A program made the translations under genes and the position numbers. Shown one piece after another: positions 7,054 to 14,180 of a stretch of DNA of 24,097 nucleotides; position 1 is the stretch's first letter, and every line of letters begins with the position of its first letter. The notes below the pieces were generated by a model. It did not search any database, was not told the origin of the DNA, and was given only the letters and a program-made list of their open reading frames with translations. Location of the stretch: the IMG/VR virus record IMGVR_UViG_3300010885_050605, positions 1 through 24,097 of that record; one strand, 5' to 3'. Source of the stretch: a virus.

Positions 7054-8535
7054 TCAGTAGCCGGTTGTCCGGGATCGCGTCCCGTCATTTCCGCGTTCTT
7101 GTCCCCGGTCATACCCTCCCTCGCGAGGCAAAAACAAGCCTGCACCAAAAAGACGTGTTCCCGCATAGCCGAGCGCGTCGCATGGATGGCTGAAGCTGTT
7201 CTTGTCCGGCGTCTCGGTGTACCGCTCACCAGAAAGCCGCATCCGGCGATAGTGGTAGCCGCCCATCAGCCCCCGACGAAGCTGCGTGCACCGCGGATGA
7301 AGCACGAATTGCGGCCTGCCATCCACCAACGTCCGAAGCGGCTTACGAACGCTTTCCAAGCGGATTTGCAAGGTCTGCAAGCCCGGTTCGATCAGGATGT
7401 TCTTGCTGCGCAGGATATGGAAACACGTCTTTTCGTCGCTTTGGGACCGCTGTTGCCCCGCCGGATCGCCCACGTCGCTAAATTCGAAACCTGGATAATG
7501 CCGTGCCGAATGCTCGATCACTTCATCCGAGAACGCATCGGCGCCCATGCTGCTGGAGGTCAGTTCATCGAATACGATCCATTGGCCGCGCGGCGTGATT
7601 TGGCTGAAGATGCAGGCCGGCGTAAGCCCGAAATCCCAAGAGCGCCAGATCGGCAGGCTTTGGACCGGCTTTGGCCATGCCGCCTTGTCGGTCGGGCAGT
7701 GCAGTTGATCCCGGTATTCCGGCCAGACTGGCTTGCCGTCCGCCACGAAGCCGTAATCGCCTTGGATGTAGACCTTGATCCATTCCGGCGACTTGCCGAT
7801 GCACTCGGACTGGTAATAGCCGGGCCGCAGGTTCTCCAGGTTCTCCGCATCCGGCGCCAGGCCGGATGGCTGGCGGAACATTTTCCGGAACGTGTCGACC
7901 GTCAGGCTGGAGAATTGCGGGATCTTGGCGAGTTCCGCCACCGTCTCGGTATGGTCGGTGTCTTCAAAGAACCGGAACCAGTCGCTGTCCGCGTCCGGTG
8001 GGTTCGTATCCATGATGATCCCGTACCACGTCGCGCCGCCGTCGCGCACCGCCGGGAAACGGCCACAGCGCGGGCGCAGCGCGTCGACAATAGCCCAGGG
8101 CACTTCACGCGCCTCGTTGATCCAGGCGCCGGTCAGTTCCAGCGAGAGCAGATCTCCCACCTGATCAGGCCGATCCAGCGCGCGGAACAGGATCTCGATC
8201 TCCGCAGCCTTGGTATCGCCCTCACCGGCCAGGGTGTTGATCGTGTAATTGTGCTTCGACGGCACCCAATGCCCGAACTGTTGCGGCGGGAACCACTGAA
8301 GGAACGTGCGCTCCGTCGTGTCTTCAAGCTGCTTGGCCGTGTTGCGGATGATCGCCCAGCGGGAGCGCCGCACCCCGTCCGCGCCCGGTGCTTGCTCCAA
8401 GCCGCGCTGAATAATTTCCATGACGCAGGCGGAGGACTTGCCGGACCCGAGCGGTCCCATAAGCCCGCGCACAAACGCATCTGATTGCATGAACGCCTGG
8501 ACGACGGGCATGTTCCGGCAGGAGTAATTCGGCAT
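7054..8535 (-). CDS. terL: Terminase large subunit
   Basis: A 493-residue packaging motor that cuts concatemeric phage DNA and drives it into the prohead through the portal. The ATPase half has Walker A GPLGSGKS at residues 27-34, Walker B LTGAWINEARE near 134-144 with the catalytic Glu at 141, and a coupling motif GIIMDTNPP near 172-180. The RNase H-like nuclease half has WDFG with Asp301, GDPAG with Asp357 and HPCDALGYA with Asp453, the three acidic positions expected for metal binding. Length is typical. It lies directly upstream of the portal module, but the small terminase is not adjacent: it is at 15183-15734. Confidence 0.92.
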   Translation of the reverse strand: MPNYSCRNMPVVQAFMQSDAFVRGLMGPLGSGKSSACVMEIIQRGLEQAPGADGVRRSRWAIIRNTAKQLEDTTERTFLQWFPPQQFGHWVPSKHNYTINTLAGEGDTKAAEIEILFRALDRPDQVGDLLSLELTGAWINEAREVPWAIVDALRPRCGRFPAVRDGGATWYGIIMDTNPPDADSDWFRFFEDTDHTETVAELAKIPQFSSLTVDTFRKMFRQPSGLAPDAENLENLRPGYYQSECIGKSPEWIKVYIQGDYGFVADGKPVWPEYRDQLHCPTDKAAWPKPVQSLPIWRSWDFGLTPACIFSQITPRGQWIVFDELTSSSMGADAFSDEVIEHSARHYPGFEFSDVGDPAGQQRSQSDEKTCFHILRSKNILIEPGLQTLQIRLESVRKPLRTLVDGRPQFVLHPRCTQLRRGLMGGYHYRRMRLSGERYTETPDKNSFSHPCDALGYAGTRLFGAGLFLPREGGYDRGQERGNDGTRSRTTGY

Positions 8536-8574
8536 GAAGCCCCGCTATGGTTGGCGGCACAGCCCGCGGCAGCT

Positions 8575-8853
8575 TCAGCCCTTGGACGGCGGATGATGCG
8601 CGTGCTGCCCGATGCTTGGAAATTTGGCTTTGACCTTGCGCTTCACAGTCGCCTTTTCCGCCGGCGTGCCGTGCTGCGCGACCCGAGCGAGCGCATTGCG
8701 CGCATGGGACTTGTCTTCAATCGGGTAGCGGCGGCCGCCCAGGGCGAAATCTTCCGTCGGGATCGCCTTGCGCGCTTTCGTCGTCAGCTTGGCCATGGGT
8801 TTGGCCCCCCCAGAAAGGCCCTTGGGCACATTGCCGGTAGAAATGATCGCCAT
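8575..8853 (-). CDS. Small conserved phage protein, RNALARVAQHG-type
   Basis: A 92-residue basic protein. The C-terminal half has a typical motif: KSHARNALARVAQHGTPAEK followed by KVKAKFPSIGQHAHHP. Small proteins with RNAL.Rv.qhG...e...v...v..k.P.I are widespread in phages and some bacteria; their function is not established to my knowledge. It lies 39 bases upstream of the large terminase on the same strand and just after a 52-residue gene. The 39-base gap holds nothing recognisable. Confidence 0.65.
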   Translation of the reverse strand: MAIISTGNVPKGLSGGAKPMAKLTTKARKAIPTEDFALGGRRYPIEDKSHARNALARVAQHGTPAEKATVKRKVKAKFPSIGQHAHHPPSKG

Positions 8854-8855
8854 TG

Positions 8856-9014
8856 CTAGTTGTCCTGCGACCCACCATCAGGATCAGTATCTTCCCGATA
8901 GTTGGACTGGCTGGCCGGGCGACGCGGAACCAGCTTGACGAGTGATTCGGCTGGTGCCGGCGTGCGATCGCCGGCAGACGGGCCATAGGCGAACCGCGAT
9001 TGATCATCCGGCAT
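8856..9014 (-). CDS. Small hypothetical protein, 52 residues
   Basis: A 52-residue frame from ATG at 9014, starting MPDDQSRFAYGPSAGDRTPA and ending DTDPDGGSQDN. The ATG is preceded by GGGAG and overlaps the stop of the upstream gene by 11 bases. It shares the peptide SAGDRTP with that upstream gene, encoded by an identical 18-base run. It is polar and probably disordered. Function unknown. Confidence 0.45.
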   Translation of the reverse strand: MPDDQSRFAYGPSAGDRTPAPAESLVKLVPRRPASQSNYREDTDPDGGSQDN

Positions 9015-9282
9015 TGGACGCTCCCGGCATTGCCCCAGCCGGCAGCGCGGCGGCGGCGGTTTGAACTGGCGCTGGTGCTGGTGCCGGCGCAGCGGCAGCA
9101 CCCGGCTGCCCACCGGCTGCGCCGAGGATCGCAAGTTGCGGCATCATCGGGCTTGGCGTGCGATCGCCGGCACTGGACTTGTGCGCTTTCTCGGCCTGCA
9201 TCCGCTGTTGGATGGCAGAAGCCGCGGCTGCCATCTGCTTGCCCTCGTCGCGCCGGCCGCCGGTTGCCCCCTTGGTTCGCAT
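9004..9282 (-). CDS. Small Ala/Pro-rich hypothetical protein
   Basis: A 92-residue protein. Residues 1-40 are charged and helical (DEGKQMAAAASAIQQRMQAE). The second half is Ala/Pro/Gly-rich and likely disordered. It starts in a TGATG overlap with the upstream gene, so the pair is translationally coupled. It carries SAGDRTPSP, shared with its downstream neighbour. No domain is recognised. It could be a virion accessory by position; this is a guess. Confidence 0.5.
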   Translation of the reverse strand: MRTKGATGGRRDEGKQMAAAASAIQQRMQAEKAHKSSAGDRTPSPMMPQLAILGAAGGQPGAAAAPAPAPAPVQTAAAALPAGAMPGASNAG

Positions 9283-9836
9283 CAGACTGATCCACCGGAA
9301 GCCGGTGCCGGCGCGGCCATCAGGCCATCCGTCGACGTGGATTGCACTTGCGCAGCCTTGGCCACATCCGCCGCATTCACGATGTCCTGCAATTTGGCGA
9401 TCATCACCGATTGCTCCGCGATCCGGACATCCCCGGCGGTAATCATGTCTTCATGCGCGCGGTTCGTCAAAAGCGCACCCGTCAGGTCGGTTGTCAGCGT
9501 CGCCACCTGATCGTTGGCAGAGGCAAGCTGCGACTTCACGCCGGTCAATTCGCTTTCCAGCGTCGCGGCCTGCTGTTCAGCATCGGCAAGCTGCGACTGC
9601 AACACGCTCAGGGCCACCGGATCGACCAGCGGGTTGCCGAACATGCCGGCCACCTGCGCCGACAGGCAGGACGCTTCCGCTTCCGCCAGCCCGAACTCAG
9701 CGATCGCCACCGACGTAACCCGGGCCGGCAATTCACCCATGGAACAGAAGATCGACCGCACCTTGCCATCCAGATGCACAAAAACCGCCGCGGTCCCATC
9801 GGCTAGGGCGGAGAAGCTGATATTCGGGAGATTCAT
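9282..9836 (-). CDS. Coiled-coil hypothetical protein
   Basis: A 184-residue protein starting MNLPNISFSALADGTAAVFV. Residues 1-75 look like a compact beta-containing domain. Residues of about 77-150 form a clear heptad-rich coiled coil of Leu, Ala, Glu and Gln, such as SVLQSQLADAEQQAATLESE. An Ala/Pro/Ser tail follows. A GAGGGA ribosome site lies 8 bases before the ATG. The stop overlaps the next ATG as TGATG. Function is unknown; coiled coils of this sort occur in phage structural and assembly proteins. Confidence 0.55.
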   Translation of the reverse strand: MNLPNISFSALADGTAAVFVHLDGKVRSIFCSMGELPARVTSVAIAEFGLAEAEASCLSAQVAGMFGNPLVDPVALSVLQSQLADAEQQAATLESELTGVKSQLASANDQVATLTTDLTGALLTNRAHEDMITAGDVRIAEQSVMIAKLQDIVNAADVAKAAQVQSTSTDGLMAAPAPASGGSV

Positions 9837-9870
9837 GCGGCAGTCCCTCGGTTTGGCCGAGCAGGTCGCT

Positions 9871-10137
9871 TCAGCCCTTGGTTGATGGCCGGCGCGCGCT
9901 GCCCGGCTTCGCCTCTTTCGCCACGCTCGCCGTCACAACGGGCTTGCCGGGGGAGTACTCGTCTTCCGAGAAATACTTACCCTTACGGCTGCCCGAGCGG
10001 CTGATCAGGAACCCGTTCTTGATCGACCGGATCGACAGGCTTTCGTTGTCAGACGACGGAACCGTCACCAGCCCGGGCGACGAGTTCCGCGCCTTGGACT
10101 TTCCCGCCTTCCGCGCTGGTGACGGTTTCTTTGCCAT
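9871..10137 (-). CDS. Small basic hypothetical protein
   Basis: An 88-residue protein from ATG at 10137, starting MAKKPSPARKAGKSKARNSS. A start further upstream at 10182 would overlap the previous gene by 38 bases and is less likely. The first 25 residues are strongly basic; the middle, SLSIRSIKNGFLISRSGSRK, looks like two beta strands; the end is Lys/Pro/Ser-rich. It may bind nucleic acid. No family is recognised. Ribosome site weak. Confidence 0.45.
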   Translation of the reverse strand: MAKKPSPARKAGKSKARNSSPGLVTVPSSDNESLSIRSIKNGFLISRSGSRKGKYFSEDEYSPGKPVVTASVAKEAKPGSARRPSTKG

Positions 10138-10144
10138 CGGGCTG

Positions 10145-10501
10145 CTACTTGCCGCCACGCGTGGACGCCGCGCCGCCGACATGATGGCCGCGCGTGCCGG
10201 ACGGCATCTTCACGTCGTCATGGTCATGCGGACCCTGCTTGGAGTGAGCCGTCGCACGCATGTTGCCGGCGCCCTGGTCAATACCGGGCGGCCCCGAGCG
10301 ATGATCGTCGTGCAGCATCACGCCATCATGCGGCGCCGCGCTGCCATGGTTCTGAGCCGAGCGCGAGCCGGGCAGCGAACCAACGCCAAAACTTCCACCA
10401 GCCATCGGACTTTCTCCCTTTCCCATCATGTGACGCTGGCGGGTCGGACTGCCCTCGCCACGGGCTTCGGTGCCGGGCGCGTGGCTTGAGTTCTCGGGCA
10501 T
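10145..10501 (-). CDS. His/Gly-rich small hypothetical protein, first gene of the minus arm
   Basis: A 118-residue protein from ATG at 10501, chosen because AGGAG lies 7 bases upstream; the frame is open further back to 10663 but without that support. It is rich in His, Gly, Ser and Pro (MLHDDHRSGPPGIDQGAGNM, PHDHDDVKMPSG) and lacks hydrophobic core segments, so it is probably disordered. The many His residues could bind metal. It is the first gene of the long minus-strand head operon. Function unknown. Confidence 0.45.
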   Translation of the reverse strand: MPENSSHAPGTEARGEGSPTRQRHMMGKGESPMAGGSFGVGSLPGSRSAQNHGSAAPHDGVMLHDDHRSGPPGIDQGAGNMRATAHSKQGPHDHDDVKMPSGTRGHHVGGAASTRGGK

Positions 10502-10654
10502 CGACCGTCTCCTTTGAGGACCAGCTTGACGTTGCAGCATTAGCGCGACGGAACCGGCTTGTCTCTTGAATTTTTGGGATCGGCAATGGACGGGATCAGG
10601 AGGACGCGGGCGCCGCCCCGACCAAAAGTACGGCGCCCGCAGGGGGAGGAAACA

Positions 10655-10686
10655 CCCTGCCACGGCGGATTAAACCGTGGCCAGGG
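10655..10686. promoter_or_regulatory. Strong hairpin in divergent control region
   Basis: CCCTGCCACGG is followed by a 9-base loop and CCGTGGCCAGGG, giving an 11-bp stem with one bulged C. It lies between the minus head operon (start 10501) and the plus genes (start 10748). Neither side has a proper T-run, so it is a poor intrinsic terminator; on the minus strand it is followed by TGTTT only. It could be an operator or an RNA leader structure. The rest of the 246-base gap shows no gene. Confidence 0.5.
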
Positions 10687-10707
10687 AACAGTGCCTGCAA
10701 TAAAGCC

Positions 10708-10737
10708 TTGTCGTCAAGCATCTTTCTGGGCGATATA
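10708..10737 (+). promoter_or_regulatory. Possible promoter for the left plus-strand genes
   Basis: TTGTCG and GATATA are spaced by 18 bases and read toward the gene at 10748. The -10 box lies only 10 bases before the ATG, so transcripts would be nearly leaderless, which is odd. The call is weak and based on consensus by eye. Confidence 0.25.
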
Positions 10738-10747
10738 GACGCAGGCC

Positions 10748-11197
10748 ATGAAGAAAACCCCCAAGCCCTACCTGATCCGCATGTTCACGCCCGATCGCAT
10801 GGCTCTCTTGCGGAAGCGGTGGCGCGGTTACGACGCCCACAACGCCATTATCGCTGACCTAAACGAATTGCCCGGCCCGCTCGTCACCTACGGCGCGCTG
10901 CGCAAGATCGCCCACATCCTGAAGATCAAGCGGCCCGACGCCATCCTGGAGGTTGTCCAAGCCCGGCGCCGCGCGATCGAAACCACCATCGGGATCGAGG
11001 CCGCTATCCGCTCCGCCAGGCGCAACGCCAAGGCGAAAGCGAAACTGCCCCGCGTGAAGAAGCCCAAACCGGCCCCGAAGCCGCGCAAGAAGAAGCCGTC
11101 GACGCAGCGGTATGCCCCCGGCCTATCTATGGGACGCATCCCACGCGCCAAACTTCTGAAGGCCGCGAACAAGGCTTTGCGACCACCACGAAAATAA
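10748..11197 (+). CDS. Putative DNA-binding protein with basic tail
   Basis: A 149-residue protein starting MKKTPKPYLIRMFTPDRMAL. Residues of about 13-60 (FTPDRMALLRKRWRGYDAHN, then VTYGALRKIAHILKIKRP) have the look of a homeodomain-like helix-turn-helix in which the last helix faces DNA. The second half is extremely basic (RRNAKAKAKLPRVKKPKPAP) and is probably disordered and nucleic-acid binding. As first gene of the plus arm opposite the head operon it could be a regulator of the divergent region. The ribosome site is weak. Specific family not recognised. Confidence 0.55.
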   Translation: MKKTPKPYLIRMFTPDRMALLRKRWRGYDAHNAIIADLNELPGPLVTYGALRKIAHILKIKRPDAILEVVQARRRAIETTIGIEAAIRSARRNAKAKAKLPRVKKPKPAPKPRKKKPSTQRYAPGLSMGRIPRAKLLKAANKALRPPRK

Positions 11198-11222
11198 CCC
11201 CAACAAAAAGGATTCCCGACCA

Positions 11223-11480
11223 ATGACCAAAACTTACGACCCCGCCGAAATAACCCCCGAGATCAGAAAGAGGCAGGAGCAATTCGGCCGCGAAATTGCT
11301 GGCCATTTCCACAAGGTTGCCTCCCACTATGCGGATAAAGCGCAGGGGGAAGTAATTCTGCGCGCCGCCGGTGGGCTTATGGTGGATATTATCGCATCTG
11401 CCCCCGCAGATCTTCGCATGGATGCTTTGGACCAGGTTTGCGACCTGATGCGCACCGCCGTGCGGGAGTCACTGACATGA
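11223..11480 (+). CDS. Small helical hypothetical protein, tandem paralogue 1
   Basis: An 85-residue protein starting MTKTYDPAEITPEIRKRQEQ. It is all-helical by eye and ends VCDLMRTAVRESLT. The next gene ends ICSLIQRGARESLT with similar spacing before it, so the two look like diverged tandem copies. A clear start-associated leader, AAGGATTCCCGACCA (11208-11222), precedes the ATG. Its TGA overlaps the next ATG. Function unknown. Confidence 0.6.
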   Translation: MTKTYDPAEITPEIRKRQEQFGREIAGHFHKVASHYADKAQGEVILRAAGGLMVDIIASAPADLRMDALDQVCDLMRTAVRESLT

Positions 11481-11707
11481 CCCCCGAAGAACTCCAGGCC
11501 AAGATCGAAATGGCCAGCCATATTTCCACCGCACTATCAGCCGCGCTCGCGCCGTTCAATGACCGCGAGATCGACATAGAGATTGCCGTGTGCCTCGCCG
11601 GCGTCGCAGCCGCCTACATCGGGAAGGGCCGCGTCAATGCGCGCGTGCCAGCCGCTGACATAATTTGCAGCCTGATCCAGCGCGGCGCCAGGGAGAGCCT
11701 GACATAA
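11477..11707 (+). CDS. Small helical hypothetical protein, tandem paralogue 2
   Basis: A 76-residue protein from ATG at 11477, overlapping the upstream stop as ATGA. It starts MTPEELQAKIEMASHISTAL and ends in the RESLT motif shared with its upstream neighbour. It is helical with two amphipathic segments. It is probably made by translational coupling with the upstream gene. Function unknown. Confidence 0.6.
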   Translation: MTPEELQAKIEMASHISTALSAALAPFNDREIDIEIAVCLAGVAAAYIGKGRVNARVPAADIICSLIQRGARESLT

Positions 11708-12081
11708 CCGCCTTCTGTGGCGTCCGGCTGCTTGTCACCGGCGGCCGGACGTACGCCGACCACCTGTCCTTGTTCGCCGCCCTGGACGACATCCTCGCCA
11801 AAATCGGCATGGACTTCCTGATCCATGGAGCCTGTCACACGCCGATCAATGCCGACAAGCTGGCAGGCCAATGGGCGCGTGACCACAACATCGAGGAACT
11901 TGCCTACCCGGTCGACCATGCGCTGGACGGACCATGGCCAGGAGCAGGCCCAGCCCGGAATCGCCGCATGTTCGCCGCCAGCCACCCAACCCATGTTCTT
12001 GCCGCGCCCGGCGGCTCCGGAACAGAAAACATGATCAGCATCGCCGTCGCGCACCGCATCCCGGTCCGGCGCATCAAATGA
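11665..12081 (+). CDS. SLOG/DUF2493-family protein (YspA-like)
   Basis: A Rossmann-like protein of up to 138 residues. Motifs in order are VRLLVTGGRTYADH (20-33), a helix, FLIHGACHTPINADKLAGQW (51-70), then GPARNRRMFAASHPTHVLAA (95-114) and PGGSGTENM (115-123). The GG..GaD..A..WA, AG..RN..M and PGG.GT signatures fit DUF2493, which belongs to the SLOG nucleotide-ligand-binding superfamily; members are linked to sensing nucleotide-derived ligands. The frame has no ATG. TTG at 11665 is the conventional start but has no ribosome site and overlaps the upstream gene by 43 bases. An ATA at 11704 sits in the same context as the previous ATG start. The true start is therefore uncertain. Confidence 0.75.
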   Translation: MQPDPARRQGEPDITAFCGVRLLVTGGRTYADHLSLFAALDDILAKIGMDFLIHGACHTPINADKLAGQWARDHNIEELAYPVDHALDGPWPGAGPARNRRMFAASHPTHVLAAPGGSGTENMISIAVAHRIPVRRIK

Positions 12082-12114
12082 AGAACCCTATCGCATCAAA
12101 TGAGGAACCCTATG
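12071..12114. repeat. 22-bp tandem direct repeat at a gene junction
   Basis: Two adjacent 22-base units (12071-12092 and 12093-12114) each read GCATCAAATGARGAACCCTA and then T and one more base. They differ only at the R position (A then G) and at the last base (C then G). The first holds the stop of the SLOG-like gene; the second supplies the GAGGAA ribosome site and the ATG of the next gene. It looks like a recent local duplication. Confidence 0.8.
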
Positions 12115-12546
12115 ACCGAACCCGGCAAACCCACGATCCCGCCCAACCTGGACGAAATGGAAGGCGTCATGCGCGCCTCGGCGTCAAACGCGATCGTCAT
12201 GCTTCCGGCCGGCACGGTGCTGGAAATGATCGGCTGCATCCGCGCGGCCTATCCCGCCGGCGGCACCGAACCGGCGCGCAGCATGGAACTCGCCCTGCGC
12301 CTCAATGCGCTGTTCACCGAAAAGGAGGCGCTGACGGCGATCATCGACGCGCAGACCGTCGAGGTGCAGGCGATGTCGCAGCGCGTCGCGGCGCTGTTTG
12401 CCGAGAACCAGGACCTGATCCAAATGGTCGATGACCTTCACGCCCGGTTTTCCGAAATCCGCGGCATTACCACGCAAACCTTGGCCACCAAAGAGCGCGC
12501 ATGGACCGCACTCAGCCAGATCGACCACATCGCCAGGAAAGGGTAG
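12112..12546 (+). CDS. Coiled-coil hypothetical protein
   Basis: A 144-residue protein from ATG at 12112, which has GAGGAA 6 bases upstream; an alternative ATG at 12100 adds four residues. It starts MTEPGKPTIPPNLDEMEGVM. The central and C-terminal parts are heptad-rich (RLNALFTEKEALTAIIDAQT, VEVQAMSQRVAALFAENQDL), typical of a coiled coil. No catalytic motif is visible. It lies after the SLOG-like gene and across the 22-bp duplication. Function unknown. Confidence 0.55.
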   Translation: MTEPGKPTIPPNLDEMEGVMRASASNAIVMLPAGTVLEMIGCIRAAYPAGGTEPARSMELALRLNALFTEKEALTAIIDAQTVEVQAMSQRVAALFAENQDLIQMVDDLHARFSEIRGITTQTLATKERAWTALSQIDHIARKG

Positions 12547-12617
12547 GCCGAATGATCCCGCCTGCAATTTGGACTTTGGCCACTTCTGCCGCTTTCAAAT
12601 CTCCCAAGGAGGACACC

Positions 12618-12824
12618 ATGGCTGGATATTCAGAGAACGAAAAAGAAACCGACCACACCGCCGACATGATCACCGCCAAGGCGCTCGACTGCCTCAATCA
12701 CGTCCGCAATGTCCGCTTCGGAGAAGGATCCGCCTTTTACGAGCAGCGCGACGGCGATCGACAGATCATCGTCACCATCAGCGTCCGGTGCACCAGGATG
12801 GCAGACGAGAGGGAAGACGTATGA
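12618..12824 (+). CDS. Small acidic hypothetical protein
   Basis: A 68-residue protein from ATG at 12618, starting MAGYSENEKETDHTADMITA. The start was chosen for the strong AAGGAGG ribosome site just upstream; the frame is open further back (for example from 12552). It has a helical first half and beta strands in DGDRQIIVTISVRCTRM. The stop overlaps the next ATG as ATGA. Function unknown. Confidence 0.55.
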   Translation: MAGYSENEKETDHTADMITAKALDCLNHVRNVRFGEGSAFYEQRDGDRQIIVTISVRCTRMADEREDV

Positions 12825-12988
12825 GCCCGATCCGATCCATGACGAACCAGCGTCAGGCGTTCTTCTGCCCGGGCTGCATTGGCAGCCACGTCTTGAACAC
12901 GGCGCCCGGCGCAAAGCCGCGGTGGGACTATAACGGCAACCCCGAAGCCGCCAAGGAATACGTCGCCTATTTCAACGCGACCAAATAA
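12821..12988 (+). CDS. Small CPGC zinc-type protein
   Basis: A 55-residue protein from ATG at 12821 (ATGA overlap with the gene before; a Met at 12839 is an alternative). It has FFCPGCIGSH followed by PRWDYNGNPEAAKEY. This recalls the start of DUF6527-type phage proteins, which have a CPGC..H motif and a W.wNG...pt segment, although the usual PT..PS part is missing here. It probably binds zinc. Function unknown. Confidence 0.55.
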   Translation: MSPIRSMTNQRQAFFCPGCIGSHVLNTAPGAKPRWDYNGNPEAAKEYVAYFNATK

Positions 12989-13001
12989 AGGAAATCCAGA
13001 A

Positions 13002-13184
13002 ATGAAATTCATCCATCTTACCCAAGGCCGGCACAAGCTGGCCGTAAACGTCGCGCGCATCGCATGGGTCGAAAAACTCATGCTGCGCGATAACTACGCC
13101 GTAACACGCATTTATTTTTCCGCCAGACCGGACGATTACCAGGAGGTCGACCAAACCTACGAAACAGTCATGGCGTTGCTCTAA
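13002..13184 (+). CDS. Small hypothetical protein, 60 residues
   Basis: Starts MKFIHLTQGRHKLAVNVARI and ends VDQTYETVMALL. The layout (MkFi.LT, a V.v..IaWve strand pair, then a helix ending v..LL) resembles small beta-barrel-like phage proteins that recur in early operons. An AAAGGAAATCCAGAA leader, a partial match to the shared start leader, precedes the ATG. Function unknown. Confidence 0.55.
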   Translation: MKFIHLTQGRHKLAVNVARIAWVEKLMLRDNYAVTRIYFSARPDDYQEVDQTYETVMALL

Positions 13185-13211
13185 CACACCCAAGCCGCAG
13201 GAAAACCACGC

Positions 13212-13523
13212 ATGAGCACCAAGGCCCAACGCGCCGCCATCCGCGCCAAAAACCAAAGCCGGCAATATATGGAAAATGCCGCCGGGTTTTTTCTGGAAAA
13301 AATGAATCAATATATCGGACGCATCGAAGGGCTATTGACCGAAGCCCACGCCGATATCGAGCAACTGACAGCAACCGCCACCAACCAGGCCGCAGAGATC
13401 ACCGACCTCAAACACCAAAACGCGCGCCTCACACGCAAACTCACCAACATCCTAAGACACCGGCAAATGAATAAAGAAAAGCGCGAAAATAAAATCCGCG
13501 CCCAGGAAACCCAAATCGAATAA
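13212..13523 (+). CDS. Basic coiled-coil protein
   Basis: A 103-residue protein starting MSTKAQRAAIRAKNQSRQYM. Residues of about 45-100 form a clear coiled coil (LLTEAHADIEQLTATATNQA through LKHQNARLTRKL) ending in a Lys/Arg-rich helix. The net charge is basic. Its DNA is more A-rich than most neighbours, which may point to a different origin. A GCAGGAAAACCACGC leader precedes the ATG. Function unknown. Confidence 0.5.
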   Translation: MSTKAQRAAIRAKNQSRQYMENAAGFFLEKMNQYIGRIEGLLTEAHADIEQLTATATNQAAEITDLKHQNARLTRKLTNILRHRQMNKEKRENKIRAQETQIE

Positions 13524-13662
13524 ACGCTCCCCGGCGCACGCACGCACGCGAATAAGAAAGCGCGCGCGCAGCTTCAGTAAGGATGATAGACCTGTTCCAA
13601 CACCCCGCTCCGCTCTAACGTCGAAAAACCAACCCGTCAATCAAAATCATAGGACAGCAACA

Positions 13663-13896
13663 TTGGCCTACAGACCCGCTCCCCGAGCCTTCATCCACAT
13701 GCCGCTCCCACCCCCCCTACCGCCAGAACCAGGACACGCCGAGGCAATCGCTCGTGAACTCGCGAACATCGACCGCATAACCGCCGAGGCAATGGCCCTA
13801 ACCGCATCGCGCCGAACCGCCGCAGCCAATGCGCCAGGCGACGGCGACAAGCCGTCAACGCCAGCGCCACGCACAGCCACCGAACCATCATCCTGA
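13663..13896 (+). CDS. Possible small Pro/Ala-rich protein (TTG start)
   Basis: A 77-residue frame from TTG at 13663 with AGGA about 8 bases upstream. Residues 15-25 are Pro-rich; residues 28-50 form one plausible helix (EAIARELANIDRITAEAMAL); the end is Pro/Thr/Ser-rich. It is the last candidate gene of this plus arm. The 139-base gap before it has only simple CG-rich repeats. Weak support; could be noncoding. Confidence 0.35.
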   Translation: MAYRPAPRAFIHMPLPPPLPPEPGHAEAIARELANIDRITAEAMALTASRRTAAANAPGDGDKPSTPAPRTATEPSS

Positions 13897-14107
13897 ATTT
13901 CTCAAAAAAAACACGTTCGATAATTCAATTCAGGCCGGCCCGCAGCAAATCACCGCAGCAGATCGGCCAAACCTCCTAAATTCATTTTCAGAATTTTCCG
14001 ACATGCCGCCGTGCCAACGTGCCGAGCATTCCCCCTACACCAAAATGCACTTCCGGAATTTCACGCACACACTCCCCACATCATGCAATCCATGCACAAA
14101 CTCAAAT

Positions 14108-14136
14108 CCTGGAATTTATTTCCCAAAATTTTCAGG
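14108..14136. repeat. AT-rich hairpin
   Basis: CCTG-G-AATTT, an 8-base loop, then AAATT-TT-CAGG: a 9-bp stem with one small internal mismatch. It lies inside the convergent gene-poor region. It has no long T-run on either strand, so terminator function is uncertain. Confidence 0.4.
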
Positions 14137-14180
14137 AGAAGGATGCGCCGGCATTTCCGAGCGTATTTTTTTTGAAGAAA

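Noticed and set aside
7099-8484. 461-codon plus-strand frame
   Set aside because: Exactly opposite the large terminase; long antisense frames are expected in GC-rich genes, and the Arg/His/Pro-rich translation has no motif.
13524-13662. CG-rich simple repeats as a hairpin terminator
   Set aside because: GCACGCACGC and GCGCGCGC runs do not pair into a stable stem followed by a T-run.
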